A DNA stretch of 64,000 nucleotides from Algoriphagus sp. AGSA1 (GTDB taxonomy: Bacteria; Bacteroidota; Bacteroidia; Cytophagales; Cyclobacteriaceae): contig NZ_JAJUWR010000008.1 in assembly GCF_021390545.1 (NCBI RefSeq), positions 62,001 to 126,000 on the forward strand, given 5' to 3'. Below the pieces are notes generated by a model that worked only from the letters and a program-made list of their open reading frames with translations, made no database searches and was not told the DNA's origin. Below, in pieces: positions 37,616 to 45,566 of this stretch (its first letter is position 1; every line of letters starts with the position of its first letter). A program made the translations under genes and the position numbers.

Positions 37616-38731
37616 ATGAATAAGCCTAATCCAATTCCTCCGAAGATTGCATTAGGCTTTTTTTTGCTTTTATGTACTTTTACTTCCTATGCCCAACATG
37701 TTTTCAGAGGAACTGTGGCAGATTATGAGACAGGTGAAGTAATACCTTATGCCACAGTGTTTTTGGCTAATACTACTTTTGGTGTTTCTGCAGATGAGGA
37801 AGGCAGGTTCTCTCTTGCTATTCCGGAGGGTAACTACGAGGTAATCGTGAGGATGCTGGGATACGAAGGGCTGACATATAATCTTCGTACATCAGAGATA
37901 CAGCCACAGGGATACAAATTGATGTTGATAGCAGCCGATGAGGAATTGGATATCTTGGATGTGAAAGAAAGCCGTGACCCAGCCTGGTACAGAAACCTCG
38001 ATGAATTCAAGAGGAATTTCCTTGGAACCTCTGAAACCGCCCAATCTTGTAAACTTCTCGATGAGACGGTTTTGAGACTGGATGATCAGTCGGAAGCTGG
38101 GGTGTTGAAGGTTTCTGCCATAGACTTATTGAAGATCAACAATCCAAAACTAGGGTATAGAATAGATTATTTGCTCAAGGAGTTTAAATTTCAGGCCAGA
38201 GAAGGTTACGTCTTTTATGCGGGCTATCCGTTCTTTATTGATGATTCTACCTTGTCCAAATCAAAGAGAAAAAAAGTGGAAAAAAGACGTGATATTGCCT
38301 ACAGAGGAAGCTTGCAGCATTTGATCAGATCCTTGTATGAAGGTGTTACGGAAAGAGAAGGTTTTGTGCTGAGGAAGATCTATCGGATACCTGATCCTTC
38401 TAAACCAGGGAAATATATGGACCAGTTAGACACTACGCCAATTTCCCCGGATGTTCTTGTCAAGAAAAACTTAGAGGGGGAAGTTTTTCTGAGTTTTCAG
38501 GATCATCTTCATATCACATATACCCATGAACGGGAAAGTTTAGCATATCTTGGGTCAAACTACCGAGGAAAGCCTGGAAATCAGGTCTCTATTATGCATC
38601 TGGAAATCGACTCTTTGAAAATTTATCCGAATGGAAGCTACGACGATCCATTTGGGCTGCTGATGGAAGGATATATGGCTTGGGAAAGGGTAGGAGACTT
38701 GTTGCCTATAGATTATGGGCCAGAGCAATAA
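37616..38731 (+). CDS. Secreted protein with CarboxypepD_reg-like domain
   Basis: A 371-residue exported protein: signal peptide from about 9 to 26 (KIALGFFLLLCTFTSYAQ), then a CarboxypepD_reg-like beta domain (about 28-100: FRGTVADYETGEVIPYATVF, EGRFSLAIPEGNYEV). The rest (about 110-371) is a conserved region of unknown function with DPAWYRNLDEFKRNFLGTSE. The first codons contain a terminator-like hairpin (see 37622-37665), which puts its expression in question. It starts 26 bases after topA. Confidence 0.75.
   Translation: MNKPNPIPPKIALGFFLLLCTFTSYAQHVFRGTVADYETGEVIPYATVFLANTTFGVSADEEGRFSLAIPEGNYEVIVRMLGYEGLTYNLRTSEIQPQGYKLMLIAADEELDILDVKESRDPAWYRNLDEFKRNFLGTSETAQSCKLLDETVLRLDDQSEAGVLKVSAIDLLKINNPKLGYRIDYLLKEFKFQAREGYVFYAGYPFFIDDSTLSKSKRKKVEKRRDIAYRGSLQHLIRSLYEGVTEREGFVLRKIYRIPDPSKPGKYMDQLDTTPISPDVLVKKNLEGEVFLSFQDHLHITYTHERESLAYLGSNYRGKPGNQVSIMHLEIDSLKIYPNGSYDDPFGLLMEGYMAWERVGDLLPIDYGPEQ
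37622..37665 (+). terminator. Intragenic terminator hairpin in the signal-peptide codons
   Basis: aagcctaat (37622-37630) pairs perfectly with attaggctt (37651-37659), and caat/attg inside the loop can extend the stem across one C-C mismatch. Eight T follow (37658-37665). This is a full rho-independent terminator by pattern, located 32 bases after the topA stop but within codons 3-17 of the next gene. Confidence 0.75.
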
Positions 38732-38908
38732 AGATAGTGATTATCCGCAATGAAGCCGGTAACCATATTTTCCTTGCTTTACTGGCTGGAAGACCGATAC
38801 TTCGACTACGCTACAGGTGACGGAAGATCCCATGCGGCCAGTGTTTTCCGAATACTTTGATGAATTTATTCATTTAATGGCAGAAAGCGGATATACTGAA
38901 TTTCATGT

Positions 38909-39787
38909 TTACGTGCAAAAATCCTTGTTTTCATAGCGTGGGTTAGGGTACGAATAAAATCCTTCTCCGGATTTGATCCCCAATTTCCCTTGATCTACGT
39001 AGGTTTTGAGCAATGCCGCAAAAGCCCTAGAGGCGGGATTTCTTCGGGAATTGGTAATGTGCCATGCGGTGTCCAGCCCTACCTTGTCCAATATCCCAAA
39101 CGGGCCAGCGGACATATTGAAATTTACCATCCAAGACTTGTCTATTGCTTCTACTTCTGCTATATCTCCTGTGAGCAACCGCCCGGCCGCATCTATCCAA
39201 GCAATGAGTAAGGTGTTGAAGATATAACCCGGATGCTCTTTTTTTACCAGAACAGGAACTTGGTCCAGCCTTTTTCCCAACTCTTGAAGGATGCCGATTA
39301 GTTCTGTATCTGTCTGCGAATGCGGCATAATATCCACCACCCTGGACTGGAAAACGTCATGAAAGTGAAATGCACAGAATCTGGCTGGTCTTCCTGAAGC
39401 TTCAGCTAGTTGAGAAGGAAGCAAGAAGGAGGTATTCGTGGTGAAAATAGCATGAACTGCAGCCGATTCGCCTATCAGCTTCCAGACAATTAATTTAGTT
39501 TCAAGGTCTTCGGTCACGTTTTCACTTACAAAATCCACCTCCTGTAAAGCATCCTTGAGATTAGGTGAAAAAGAGATTCTATGTAATGATTGTTCGCCTT
39601 TTTCCTTGTCCAGAAGTTTTGCCCCATCCAATTGAGCCAATAATTTCCTCATGGTGACCTTTGACCTTTCAAAGCTGTTCGGATCTATATCATATACGTT
39701 CACCTTAAACCCGGAAATAGCGCCCTGCAAGGCAATCCGTGTCCCTAAACTGCCTGCTCCTACTATGCCCAATGTTTGGATTATCAT
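38909..39787 (-). CDS. 3-hydroxyacyl-CoA dehydrogenase-like protein
   Basis: A 292-residue NAD-dependent dehydrogenase of the beta-oxidation type. Rossmann motif LGIVGAGSLGTRIALQGAIS, then TNTSFLLPSQLAEASGRPAR and the His in FHFHDVFQSRVVDIMPH. The usual His-Glu catalytic pair (HFFNP...LVEV) is altered: His remains but the Glu position appears to be Asp with one residue fewer between. The C-terminal helical domain (GPFGILDKVGLDTAWH) is present. The exact substrate is uncertain. Confidence 0.82.
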   Translation of the reverse strand: MIIQTLGIVGAGSLGTRIALQGAISGFKVNVYDIDPNSFERSKVTMRKLLAQLDGAKLLDKEKGEQSLHRISFSPNLKDALQEVDFVSENVTEDLETKLIVWKLIGESAAVHAIFTTNTSFLLPSQLAEASGRPARFCAFHFHDVFQSRVVDIMPHSQTDTELIGILQELGKRLDQVPVLVKKEHPGYIFNTLLIAWIDAAGRLLTGDIAEVEAIDKSWMVNFNMSAGPFGILDKVGLDTAWHITNSRRNPASRAFAALLKTYVDQGKLGIKSGEGFYSYPNPRYENKDFCT

Positions 39788-40238
39788 GTGGTTTTCAATT
39801 GTCTTTCTATGATCCAGTGGTCATACTTGAGTGTTTAAAACTATTGCCGGAAAATCAGGACGATCGTGTCAACGTGACTTTTACTGTTTTTTCCTTAAGA
39901 TGTTGATGTTTTGCTGATTAAAGTCAATTCTTAGATTGAAACATAGTAGAATATTGACATTAAGTAAATATGCTCAGTTTTTTTGGTAAAGAATAGAGTC
40001 AATCCTAACATTGAGACTGATAGCAACTGATAGGTTTGACTCTCAAGAACTTAATTTAAGTTCTCAAGGTATAAAAGATAAGCAGTATGCGTGAACGAAT
40101 GGCATATTTTCTTAGTTAGAAATACAGAGAAATTTCAGATTCGAATTTATTGAGTTGTGAACTTATGCATCTCACCTCCTAATATGGAGAAGTAGTGAAT
40201 TGAGTTCACAGAAAATCAGTTATTTACACATGATACAT
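39788..40238. other. Intergenic region with clustered inverted repeats
   Basis: 451 bases between two divergent genes. At 39996-40042 there is a 12-base inverted repeat (gagtcaatccta / taggtttgactc, one mismatch), followed at 40047-40063 by the palindrome gaacttaatttaagttc. I saw no gene. The remainder is AT-rich. Confidence 0.55.
40047..40063. promoter_or_regulatory. Palindrome, possible operator
   Basis: gaacttaatttaagttc is an 8+1+8 perfect palindrome, about 175 bases upstream of the oxidoreductase gene at 40239. It could be a dimeric regulator site; no regulator gene is adjacent. Confidence 0.3.
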
Positions 40239-41219
40239 ATGAAGGAAGTGATTTTTGAGGAGACGGGAAGAGCAATGGATGTACTAAAGGTACGGGAGGC
40301 TCCGATTCCCGAACCCAAACCCCTGGAAGTCCAGATCGAGGTTAAGGCAAGGAACATCAATCCATCGGATCTGATGTTTATCAGAGGGCGCTATGGTGTC
40401 AAGCCTGATCTTCCCAGCAGTGCGGGCTTTGAGGCAGCAGGTATAGTGAGCAAAGCTGATGCTGAGGGAAAGTTTCCGGTAGGCACAAGGGTGATGTTTA
40501 CTTCACAAGGGACAAACATGGGCACATGGAGAGAGTATATCACGCTTCCAGTGAGGCAGGTTTTTCCAATGCCTGAAGGGATGTCTTTTGAAGTGGCCTG
40601 CCAGGCCTTTGTCAATCCTGTGACAGCCGTGGCCATGGTCAATAGATCTGGGCTTAAAGCGGGAGATTGGCTTTTAGTCACTGCCGGAGCCTCGGCTTTC
40701 GGGAAATTTGCCATACAGGTGGCTCGGAGTAAAGGAATCAATGTGGTGTGTACGGTCCGCCATGATGAGCAGAAAGCCTATTTGACGGAGTTTGGTGCCC
40801 AGTTGGTAGTCAATACGGAAAAAGAGGATTTGAAGCAGGCAATTTCCACCATAGTAGCTGATGGTGTGTCTGCTGTGTTTGATGCGGTGGGTGGAGAGCT
40901 AGCTGCCAATGCGCTAAGCTGTATCAGGCCGCTTGGGAAGATGTTTGTTTTTGGAGTGCTGAGCATGCAGGATTTGCCACTTAATACGGGGCTTCTGATT
41001 TTCAAGGAGATAACGATCGAAGGGTTTTGGCTTAGTAGTTTGCTGAAGCGGATAAATGATGAGGAAAGGGCTAAGCTTTATCAGGAGACCCAAGGTTTTC
41101 TGATGAGAAATGACACCAGGGCAGAAGTAGCAGAGAAGTTTCCGCTTACGGAAGTAAAGGCAGCTATAGAGGCTTACAATAAGCCTGGGCGAAACGGAAA
41201 AATCCTTTTGGTGAGTTAA
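40239..41219 (+). CDS. MDR-family oxidoreductase (quinone reductase-like)
   Basis: A 326-residue NAD(P)-dependent medium-chain dehydrogenase/reductase. Features: NINPSDLMFIRGRYGVKPDL, AGFEAAGIV, VACQAFVNPVTAVAMV and the nucleotide-binding segment LLVTAGASAFGKFAIQVARS. The structural and catalytic zinc ligands of classical alcohol dehydrogenases are absent, so it is closer to the zinc-independent quinone/enoyl reductase branch. The ATG at 40239 is preferred; the upstream TTG at 40200 gives a non-homologous tail. Confidence 0.85.
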   Translation: MKEVIFEETGRAMDVLKVREAPIPEPKPLEVQIEVKARNINPSDLMFIRGRYGVKPDLPSSAGFEAAGIVSKADAEGKFPVGTRVMFTSQGTNMGTWREYITLPVRQVFPMPEGMSFEVACQAFVNPVTAVAMVNRSGLKAGDWLLVTAGASAFGKFAIQVARSKGINVVCTVRHDEQKAYLTEFGAQLVVNTEKEDLKQAISTIVADGVSAVFDAVGGELAANALSCIRPLGKMFVFGVLSMQDLPLNTGLLIFKEITIEGFWLSSLLKRINDEERAKLYQETQGFLMRNDTRAEVAEKFPLTEVKAAIEAYNKPGRNGKILLVS

Positions 41220-41293
41220 TTTCTCTGAAATAGTTCTTTATAAAAACAGGGAATCCTCATCTTTGCATTTCAAATCAAAAAAAACGGAAAAGA

Positions 41294-41716
41294 ATGAATT
41301 GGGATACGCTGGATAAAGAGCTTACCGAAATAGTAGAAAAAAGAAATCAACTGGCATCCATGGATTACAGCGATGAGCGCTATGATGATCTGGAAGAAGA
41401 GCTCCATGACCTAGAGGATGATTTCAACGAGAACTATGAGGATAGACTTGAGAGTGAAATCGAAAAAATCCAGGATAAGTTACAGTCTGATACGGATATT
41501 TTGTTGCCCACTGCCTACATTGCCAATGTTTATAAGCCGCTTTTGCCTGATGCCAATGGCATCGTGAGCTACGAAGTCTCCGGGCAGCAAGGTGTTCCGA
41601 TTGAATCAGAGCAATTTGATAAGCAGGATGTACGTGTTGTTTTGATCCCCAATCCCGCTAGATTTGTGATGCTGATCAACGGCAGGCAGCTTAAAGATCT
41701 ATGGAGAAGTAGGTGA
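41294..41716 (+). CDS. Acidic coiled-coil protein of unknown function
   Basis: A 140-residue soluble protein. Residues 1-70 are strongly acidic and helical (SDERYDDLEEELHDLEDDFN and following), with heptad character. Residues about 75-140 form a compact region (LLPTAYIANVYKPLLPDANG and VVLIPNPARFVMLINGRQLK). No known function; it has the look of a small conserved Bacteroidota protein. A terminator follows at 41799. Confidence 0.65.
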   Translation: MNWDTLDKELTEIVEKRNQLASMDYSDERYDDLEEELHDLEDDFNENYEDRLESEIEKIQDKLQSDTDILLPTAYIANVYKPLLPDANGIVSYEVSGQQGVPIESEQFDKQDVRVVLIPNPARFVMLINGRQLKDLWRSR

Positions 41717-41798
41717 TTTAAAAGTATAAAGAGTTAATTATCAAGATGTTAGGTTTTAGAATCAAGAATCTGGATTTAGGATAAAAGTAAATGGAAAG

Positions 41799-41823
41799 AC
41801 CTGGTGAAGAGCCGGGTTTTTCT
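41799..41823 (+). terminator. Probable rho-independent terminator
   Basis: acctgg (41799-41804) pairs with ccgggt (41812-41817) including one G-U pair, followed by a T run to 41821. It follows the acidic protein gene by about 80 bases. The stem is short, so confidence is moderate. Confidence 0.5.
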
Positions 41824-41903
41824 GTTTCATGTGGAAGAATTAAGTCAAAAGGGAATTTTGGTTTTATACACATTTATGTAAGTGAGGTTTTATTATATAT
41901 TTA

Positions 41904-43157
41904 ATGAATTCAAAAAGAGTAGTTATTACTGGGTTGGGAGCTTTGTCTGCTCTTGGGAATGATGTGAAGACAAACTGGCAAAACGCCAAAGAAGGTAAAA
42001 GTGGGGCGGGACCCATTACTTATTTCAATACAGAGAAATTCAAAACCAGGTTTGCTTGTGAGATCAAGGGGTTTGATCCTACAGTTAAGCTGGATAGAAA
42101 TGAGATCAAACGATCCGATCTATATACTCAGTATGCACTTTACACTGCCGCGGAGGCGATGGAGGATTCGGGGCTGGAAGTTTCTCGGCTAAGTTCCCCA
42201 TACGATGCAGGGGTGATTTGGGCCACCAGTCAGGGAGGTATGAATACCATAGAACATGAAATGAAGGAGTTCATAGGCAATGATCTCACCCCTCGATTTA
42301 ACCCGTTTTTTATACCTAAGTTTCTTGGAAACATGGCGTCTGGAGTGATATCGATGAAGTATGGTTTTATGGGAGTTAATTATACGCCAGTTTCAGCTTG
42401 CGCCGCATCAAATAGTGCAATTATGGACGCTTTTAATTATATCAAGTGGGGAAAAGCTAAAGTTATCGTTACGGGAGGTTCTGAGGCTTCCATTACTGAG
42501 GTTTCCATTGGTGGATTTAATGCGCTAAAAGCACTTTCCAACCGCAATGACAATCCCACCATCGCGTCAAGACCTTTTGATGTGGAAAGAGAGGGATTTG
42601 TGATGGGAGAGGGGGCTGGAGCTTTGATCCTGGAAGAGTACGAGCATGCGAAAAAGCGAGGTGCTAAAATCTATGCCGAGATAGTAGGAGCCGCAATGAC
42701 AGCTGATGCCTACCATCTAACCGCAACTCACCCTCAAGGTGAAGGTGCTTACCACTGCATGAAGTTTGCCCTGGAAGAGGCAGGTATCTCTATGCAGGAT
42801 GTAGATTACCTAAATGCACATGCTACTTCTACACCTACCGGAGATTTAAGTGAGGTAAAGGCTATAGTAAGACATCTGGAAGGGGACTACTCGAAATTAC
42901 ATATATCCGGAACCAAATCCATGACTGGGCATTTGCTTGGTGCCGCAGGGGCAATAGAAGCTGTTTTATCCGTGAAATCAATCAACGATGGAGTTGTTCC
43001 CCCGACTATCAATACTGAAAACCTTGATCCATCCATTCCCCAAGGAGTGCAGATAGTCACCCAAACAGCCATACAGAAGAAAGTTAGAGTTGCCTTGAGT
43101 AATACTTTCGGTTTTGGTGGACATAATGCTTCTGTGATTTTCAAGGAGTTTGTTTAA
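41904..43157 (+). CDS. fabF: Beta-ketoacyl-ACP synthase II
   Basis: Condensing enzyme of fatty-acid synthesis. The 417 residues begin NSKRVVITGLGALSALGNDV; the catalytic Cys is in PVSACAASNSAIMDAF (near residue 167), and the two His are in NAHATSTPTGD and GHLLGAAGAIEAV. The C-terminal SNTFGFGGHNASVIF signature is complete. No acpP or other fab gene is adjacent, so this may be an additional KAS II rather than the main operon copy. Confidence 0.92.
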   Translation: MNSKRVVITGLGALSALGNDVKTNWQNAKEGKSGAGPITYFNTEKFKTRFACEIKGFDPTVKLDRNEIKRSDLYTQYALYTAAEAMEDSGLEVSRLSSPYDAGVIWATSQGGMNTIEHEMKEFIGNDLTPRFNPFFIPKFLGNMASGVISMKYGFMGVNYTPVSACAASNSAIMDAFNYIKWGKAKVIVTGGSEASITEVSIGGFNALKALSNRNDNPTIASRPFDVEREGFVMGEGAGALILEEYEHAKKRGAKIYAEIVGAAMTADAYHLTATHPQGEGAYHCMKFALEEAGISMQDVDYLNAHATSTPTGDLSEVKAIVRHLEGDYSKLHISGTKSMTGHLLGAAGAIEAVLSVKSINDGVVPPTINTENLDPSIPQGVQIVTQTAIQKKVRVALSNTFGFGGHNASVIFKEFV

Positions 43158-43164
43158 AATTCCT

Positions 43165-43198
43165 AACCTTTGAGGTCTCAAAGGCCTCGAAGGTTTTT
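43165..43198 (+). terminator. Terminator-like hairpin after fabF
   Basis: aaccttTgagg (43165-43175) pairs with cctcGaaggtt (43185-43195) with one mismatch, then a T run. An inner palindrome cctttgaggtctcaaagg (43167-43184) can form instead. It lies right after the fabF stop and probably ends that transcript. Confidence 0.75.
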
Positions 43199-43301
43199 GT
43201 TTTTTCACCAAAGAGCACACGCAGGTTTTGCAAGGCACACAAATGCTTTATTCCATAACTCTTTCTTCCCAGGTCGAAATTTCATCGCAAAGGGCGGGCA
43301 A

Positions 43302-44276
43302 TTATTTAAAACCTAACTTCATCCTTACCTTATCCAATAACTCCGCTCCCACAGCCTTTGCTTTCTCTTCCCCTGCAGCCAGCCTTGATTCGATTTCCTC
43401 AGGATGGCTCATATAGAAATCAAACAGTTCCCGTTCTTTTCGATACTTATCTATTATCAATTGTAGGAATTCTTTTTTAGCATGTCCATAGCCATAATTC
43501 CCCCCCTCGTAATTCGCCCGCATTTGCTTCGTTTCCTCTTCTGAGGCTACCAAACTATATAACTTAAAAACATTGCATGAATCGGGATTTTTGGGCTCTT
43601 CCATTGGAGTGCTGTCAGTCACAATACTATTTACATTTTTCTTAAGCGCTTTTTCTGGAAGGAAGATATCGATGAAGTTATTATAGGATTTACTCATCTT
43701 CTGGCCGTCTGTTCCGGGAATCGTCTTTACTACTTCATCGATTCTTGCTTCTGGCATAGTAAGAATATCCTCTCCTACTATCCTGTTGAATGTGGAAGCG
43801 ATATCCCGGGTCATCTCCAGATGCTGCATCTGGTCCTTCCCCACAGGCACCAGATCGGCTGAATACAGTAGAATGTCCGCCGCCATCAAGACCGGATAGG
43901 TGAAAAGCCCAGCATTGACGTCTGAAAGTTTTTCTGCTTTGTCTTTAAAACTATGCGCATTTGCCAACATGGGAAACGGAGTAAAGCAGTTCAGGTACCA
44001 CGTTAATTCGGTTACTTCCGGTCTTCTGGACTGGCGATAAAAAGTGGTCTGCTCTATGTCCAAACCAAATGCCAGCCAAGCTGCGGCTACAGCAAGTGTA
44101 TTCTGCTTGCGAACTTCCCCATCCTTAGTAGTAGTAAGGGAGTGCAGATCTGCGATGAATATAAATGACTCTTGTTTGTTTTGCTTGATCAATTCTATAG
44201 CCGGCACGATTGCTCCCAGTATATTTCCCAGGTGTGGCCTGCCGCTACTTTGAATGCCTGTAAGTACTCTTGCCAT
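43302..44276 (-). CDS. trpS: Tryptophan--tRNA ligase
   Basis: Charges tRNA-Trp. The 324 residues show the class I signatures GRPHLGNILGA (HIGH-like) and KMSKSYNNF. The region EAYSADLVPVGKDQMQHLE-like (ILLYSADLVPVGKDQMQHLE) is typical TrpS. Length is usual for the family. It is divergent from the DUF1573 gene. Confidence 0.94.
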   Translation of the reverse strand: MARVLTGIQSSGRPHLGNILGAIVPAIELIKQNKQESFIFIADLHSLTTTKDGEVRKQNTLAVAAAWLAFGLDIEQTTFYRQSRRPEVTELTWYLNCFTPFPMLANAHSFKDKAEKLSDVNAGLFTYPVLMAADILLYSADLVPVGKDQMQHLEMTRDIASTFNRIVGEDILTMPEARIDEVVKTIPGTDGQKMSKSYNNFIDIFLPEKALKKNVNSIVTDSTPMEEPKNPDSCNVFKLYSLVASEEETKQMRANYEGGNYGYGHAKKEFLQLIIDKYRKERELFDFYMSHPEEIESRLAAGEEKAKAVGAELLDKVRMKLGFK

Positions 44277-44346
44277 TGGTCTGATTTTGCTGCAAATTAA
44301 GTAAATCAGCCTATAATACGTTTGAAATTATGCGTTAATTGCGGGC

Positions 44347-45441
44347 ATGATCAGAACAGTGAAACTCCTACTACTCCTATTGATAATAGGCCTATTTCCG
44401 CAACTTGCACAGGCTCAGGATACTATAGCTCCTAGGTTGATCTGGGCAGTAAATAAGGTGGATTTTGGAACTGTTTTGGAAGAGCAGGGTTCCCAGATGG
44501 CAGAATTCCAGTTTACGCATACACAGGATTCCCTTTTTTATATAGAGACAGTAGTCACGGATTGCGGATGCACTACAGTTGATTACACGGAAGACACCCT
44601 GCGGGTAGGGGAAAGCGGCACCTTGCGGGTATCATTTGATCCCTCTTCAGGTGTTGGTCCTTTTTCAAGAATGATTGTGGTGAAGGGCAATCTGTTTGGG
44701 GTTCAGGATACCCTTTATATTGAGGGAAATGCGATCCCGAGAGCAAGTGATCCGGAAAGAACATACAGGACCCGAAAGGGGGACCTGGGTTTTCGACTAC
44801 CTAAGATTAATGTAGGTGAGGTGTTTACCAATGTACCTAAACTAAAACAGGTGGAGGTTTATAATTTTGGTGACCAGCCCTTTTATAAAGACAGTCTAGC
44901 ATATGCAGGTCCTGAATATATCCAGGTGGGCCAGTTGACGGATTCCATTATGCCAAAAGATAGGGGATTGCTTCAGCTTGTTTATGATGGTTCCGCAAAA
45001 GGAGACCTTGGGTATTTCGAGGATCAGGTCTCTCTTAACTGGCAGGATAGCACCACGTTCATCCAGTTAGAAGTGCTGGCAGATGTTTTTGAATATTATG
45101 CGCCATTTGCCAAAGATAACCTGAATCTGGTGCCGCAGCTGGTGGTCGAGCCAAAAGAAATCGATCTGAAGACCATCAAGTCCACTGCTGTTCAGGTAGA
45201 ATATGTGGTGTTAAGCAACAGAGGGAAAGAGGTATTGGAAATCAAAAAAGTCCAAGGGAACTGCGACTGCCTGAAACTTGAACTGCCAAAAACTGATTTG
45301 GATCCTGGAGAGTCTATCCAGTTAAAAGTAGTCTTTGATCCCAAAGGAAGAAAGGGGATAGACCAGCGGAATATCTATGTTTTCAGCAATGATCCGCTCA
45401 ATCCGGTCCAGTTGTTTTTGGTTAAAAGTAGGGTAGAATAA
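44347..45441 (+). CDS. Periplasmic DUF1573 protein
   Basis: A 364-residue exported protein: signal peptide MIRTVKLLLLLLIIGLFPQL cleaved near AQAQ. Two DUF1573 immunoglobulin-like domains: the first has DCGCTTVDYTEDTLRVGESG, the second GNCDCLKLELPKTDLDPGES, each with a conserved Cys pair. Such proteins occur widely in Bacteroidota; their function is not settled. It precedes the large phosphoesterase by 125 bases. Confidence 0.82.
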   Translation: MIRTVKLLLLLLIIGLFPQLAQAQDTIAPRLIWAVNKVDFGTVLEEQGSQMAEFQFTHTQDSLFYIETVVTDCGCTTVDYTEDTLRVGESGTLRVSFDPSSGVGPFSRMIVVKGNLFGVQDTLYIEGNAIPRASDPERTYRTRKGDLGFRLPKINVGEVFTNVPKLKQVEVYNFGDQPFYKDSLAYAGPEYIQVGQLTDSIMPKDRGLLQLVYDGSAKGDLGYFEDQVSLNWQDSTTFIQLEVLADVFEYYAPFAKDNLNLVPQLVVEPKEIDLKTIKSTAVQVEYVVLSNRGKEVLEIKKVQGNCDCLKLELPKTDLDPGESIQLKVVFDPKGRKGIDQRNIYVFSNDPLNPVQLFLVKSRVE

Positions 45442-45566
45442 GGGGTATTGGGACAATTTGGTCATTTTTTCCAAATCCGGAATATTTTGATATTTTGTAG
45501 AATGGGGGAGGTGTTTTTGAGTTTTCCAACAATGATATTCTATATTGCTAATCTGAATTTTTATAA

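Noticed and set aside
37616..37665. Possibility that the gene after topA starts further downstream, leaving the terminator intergenic
   Set aside because: A later start would remove the signal peptide that the current start gives perfectly; the hairpin is therefore truly inside codons.
41904..43157. fabF as part of a polyketide or aryl-polyene cluster
   Set aside because: No ACP, ketoreductase, dehydratase or other condensing-enzyme genes adjoin it.
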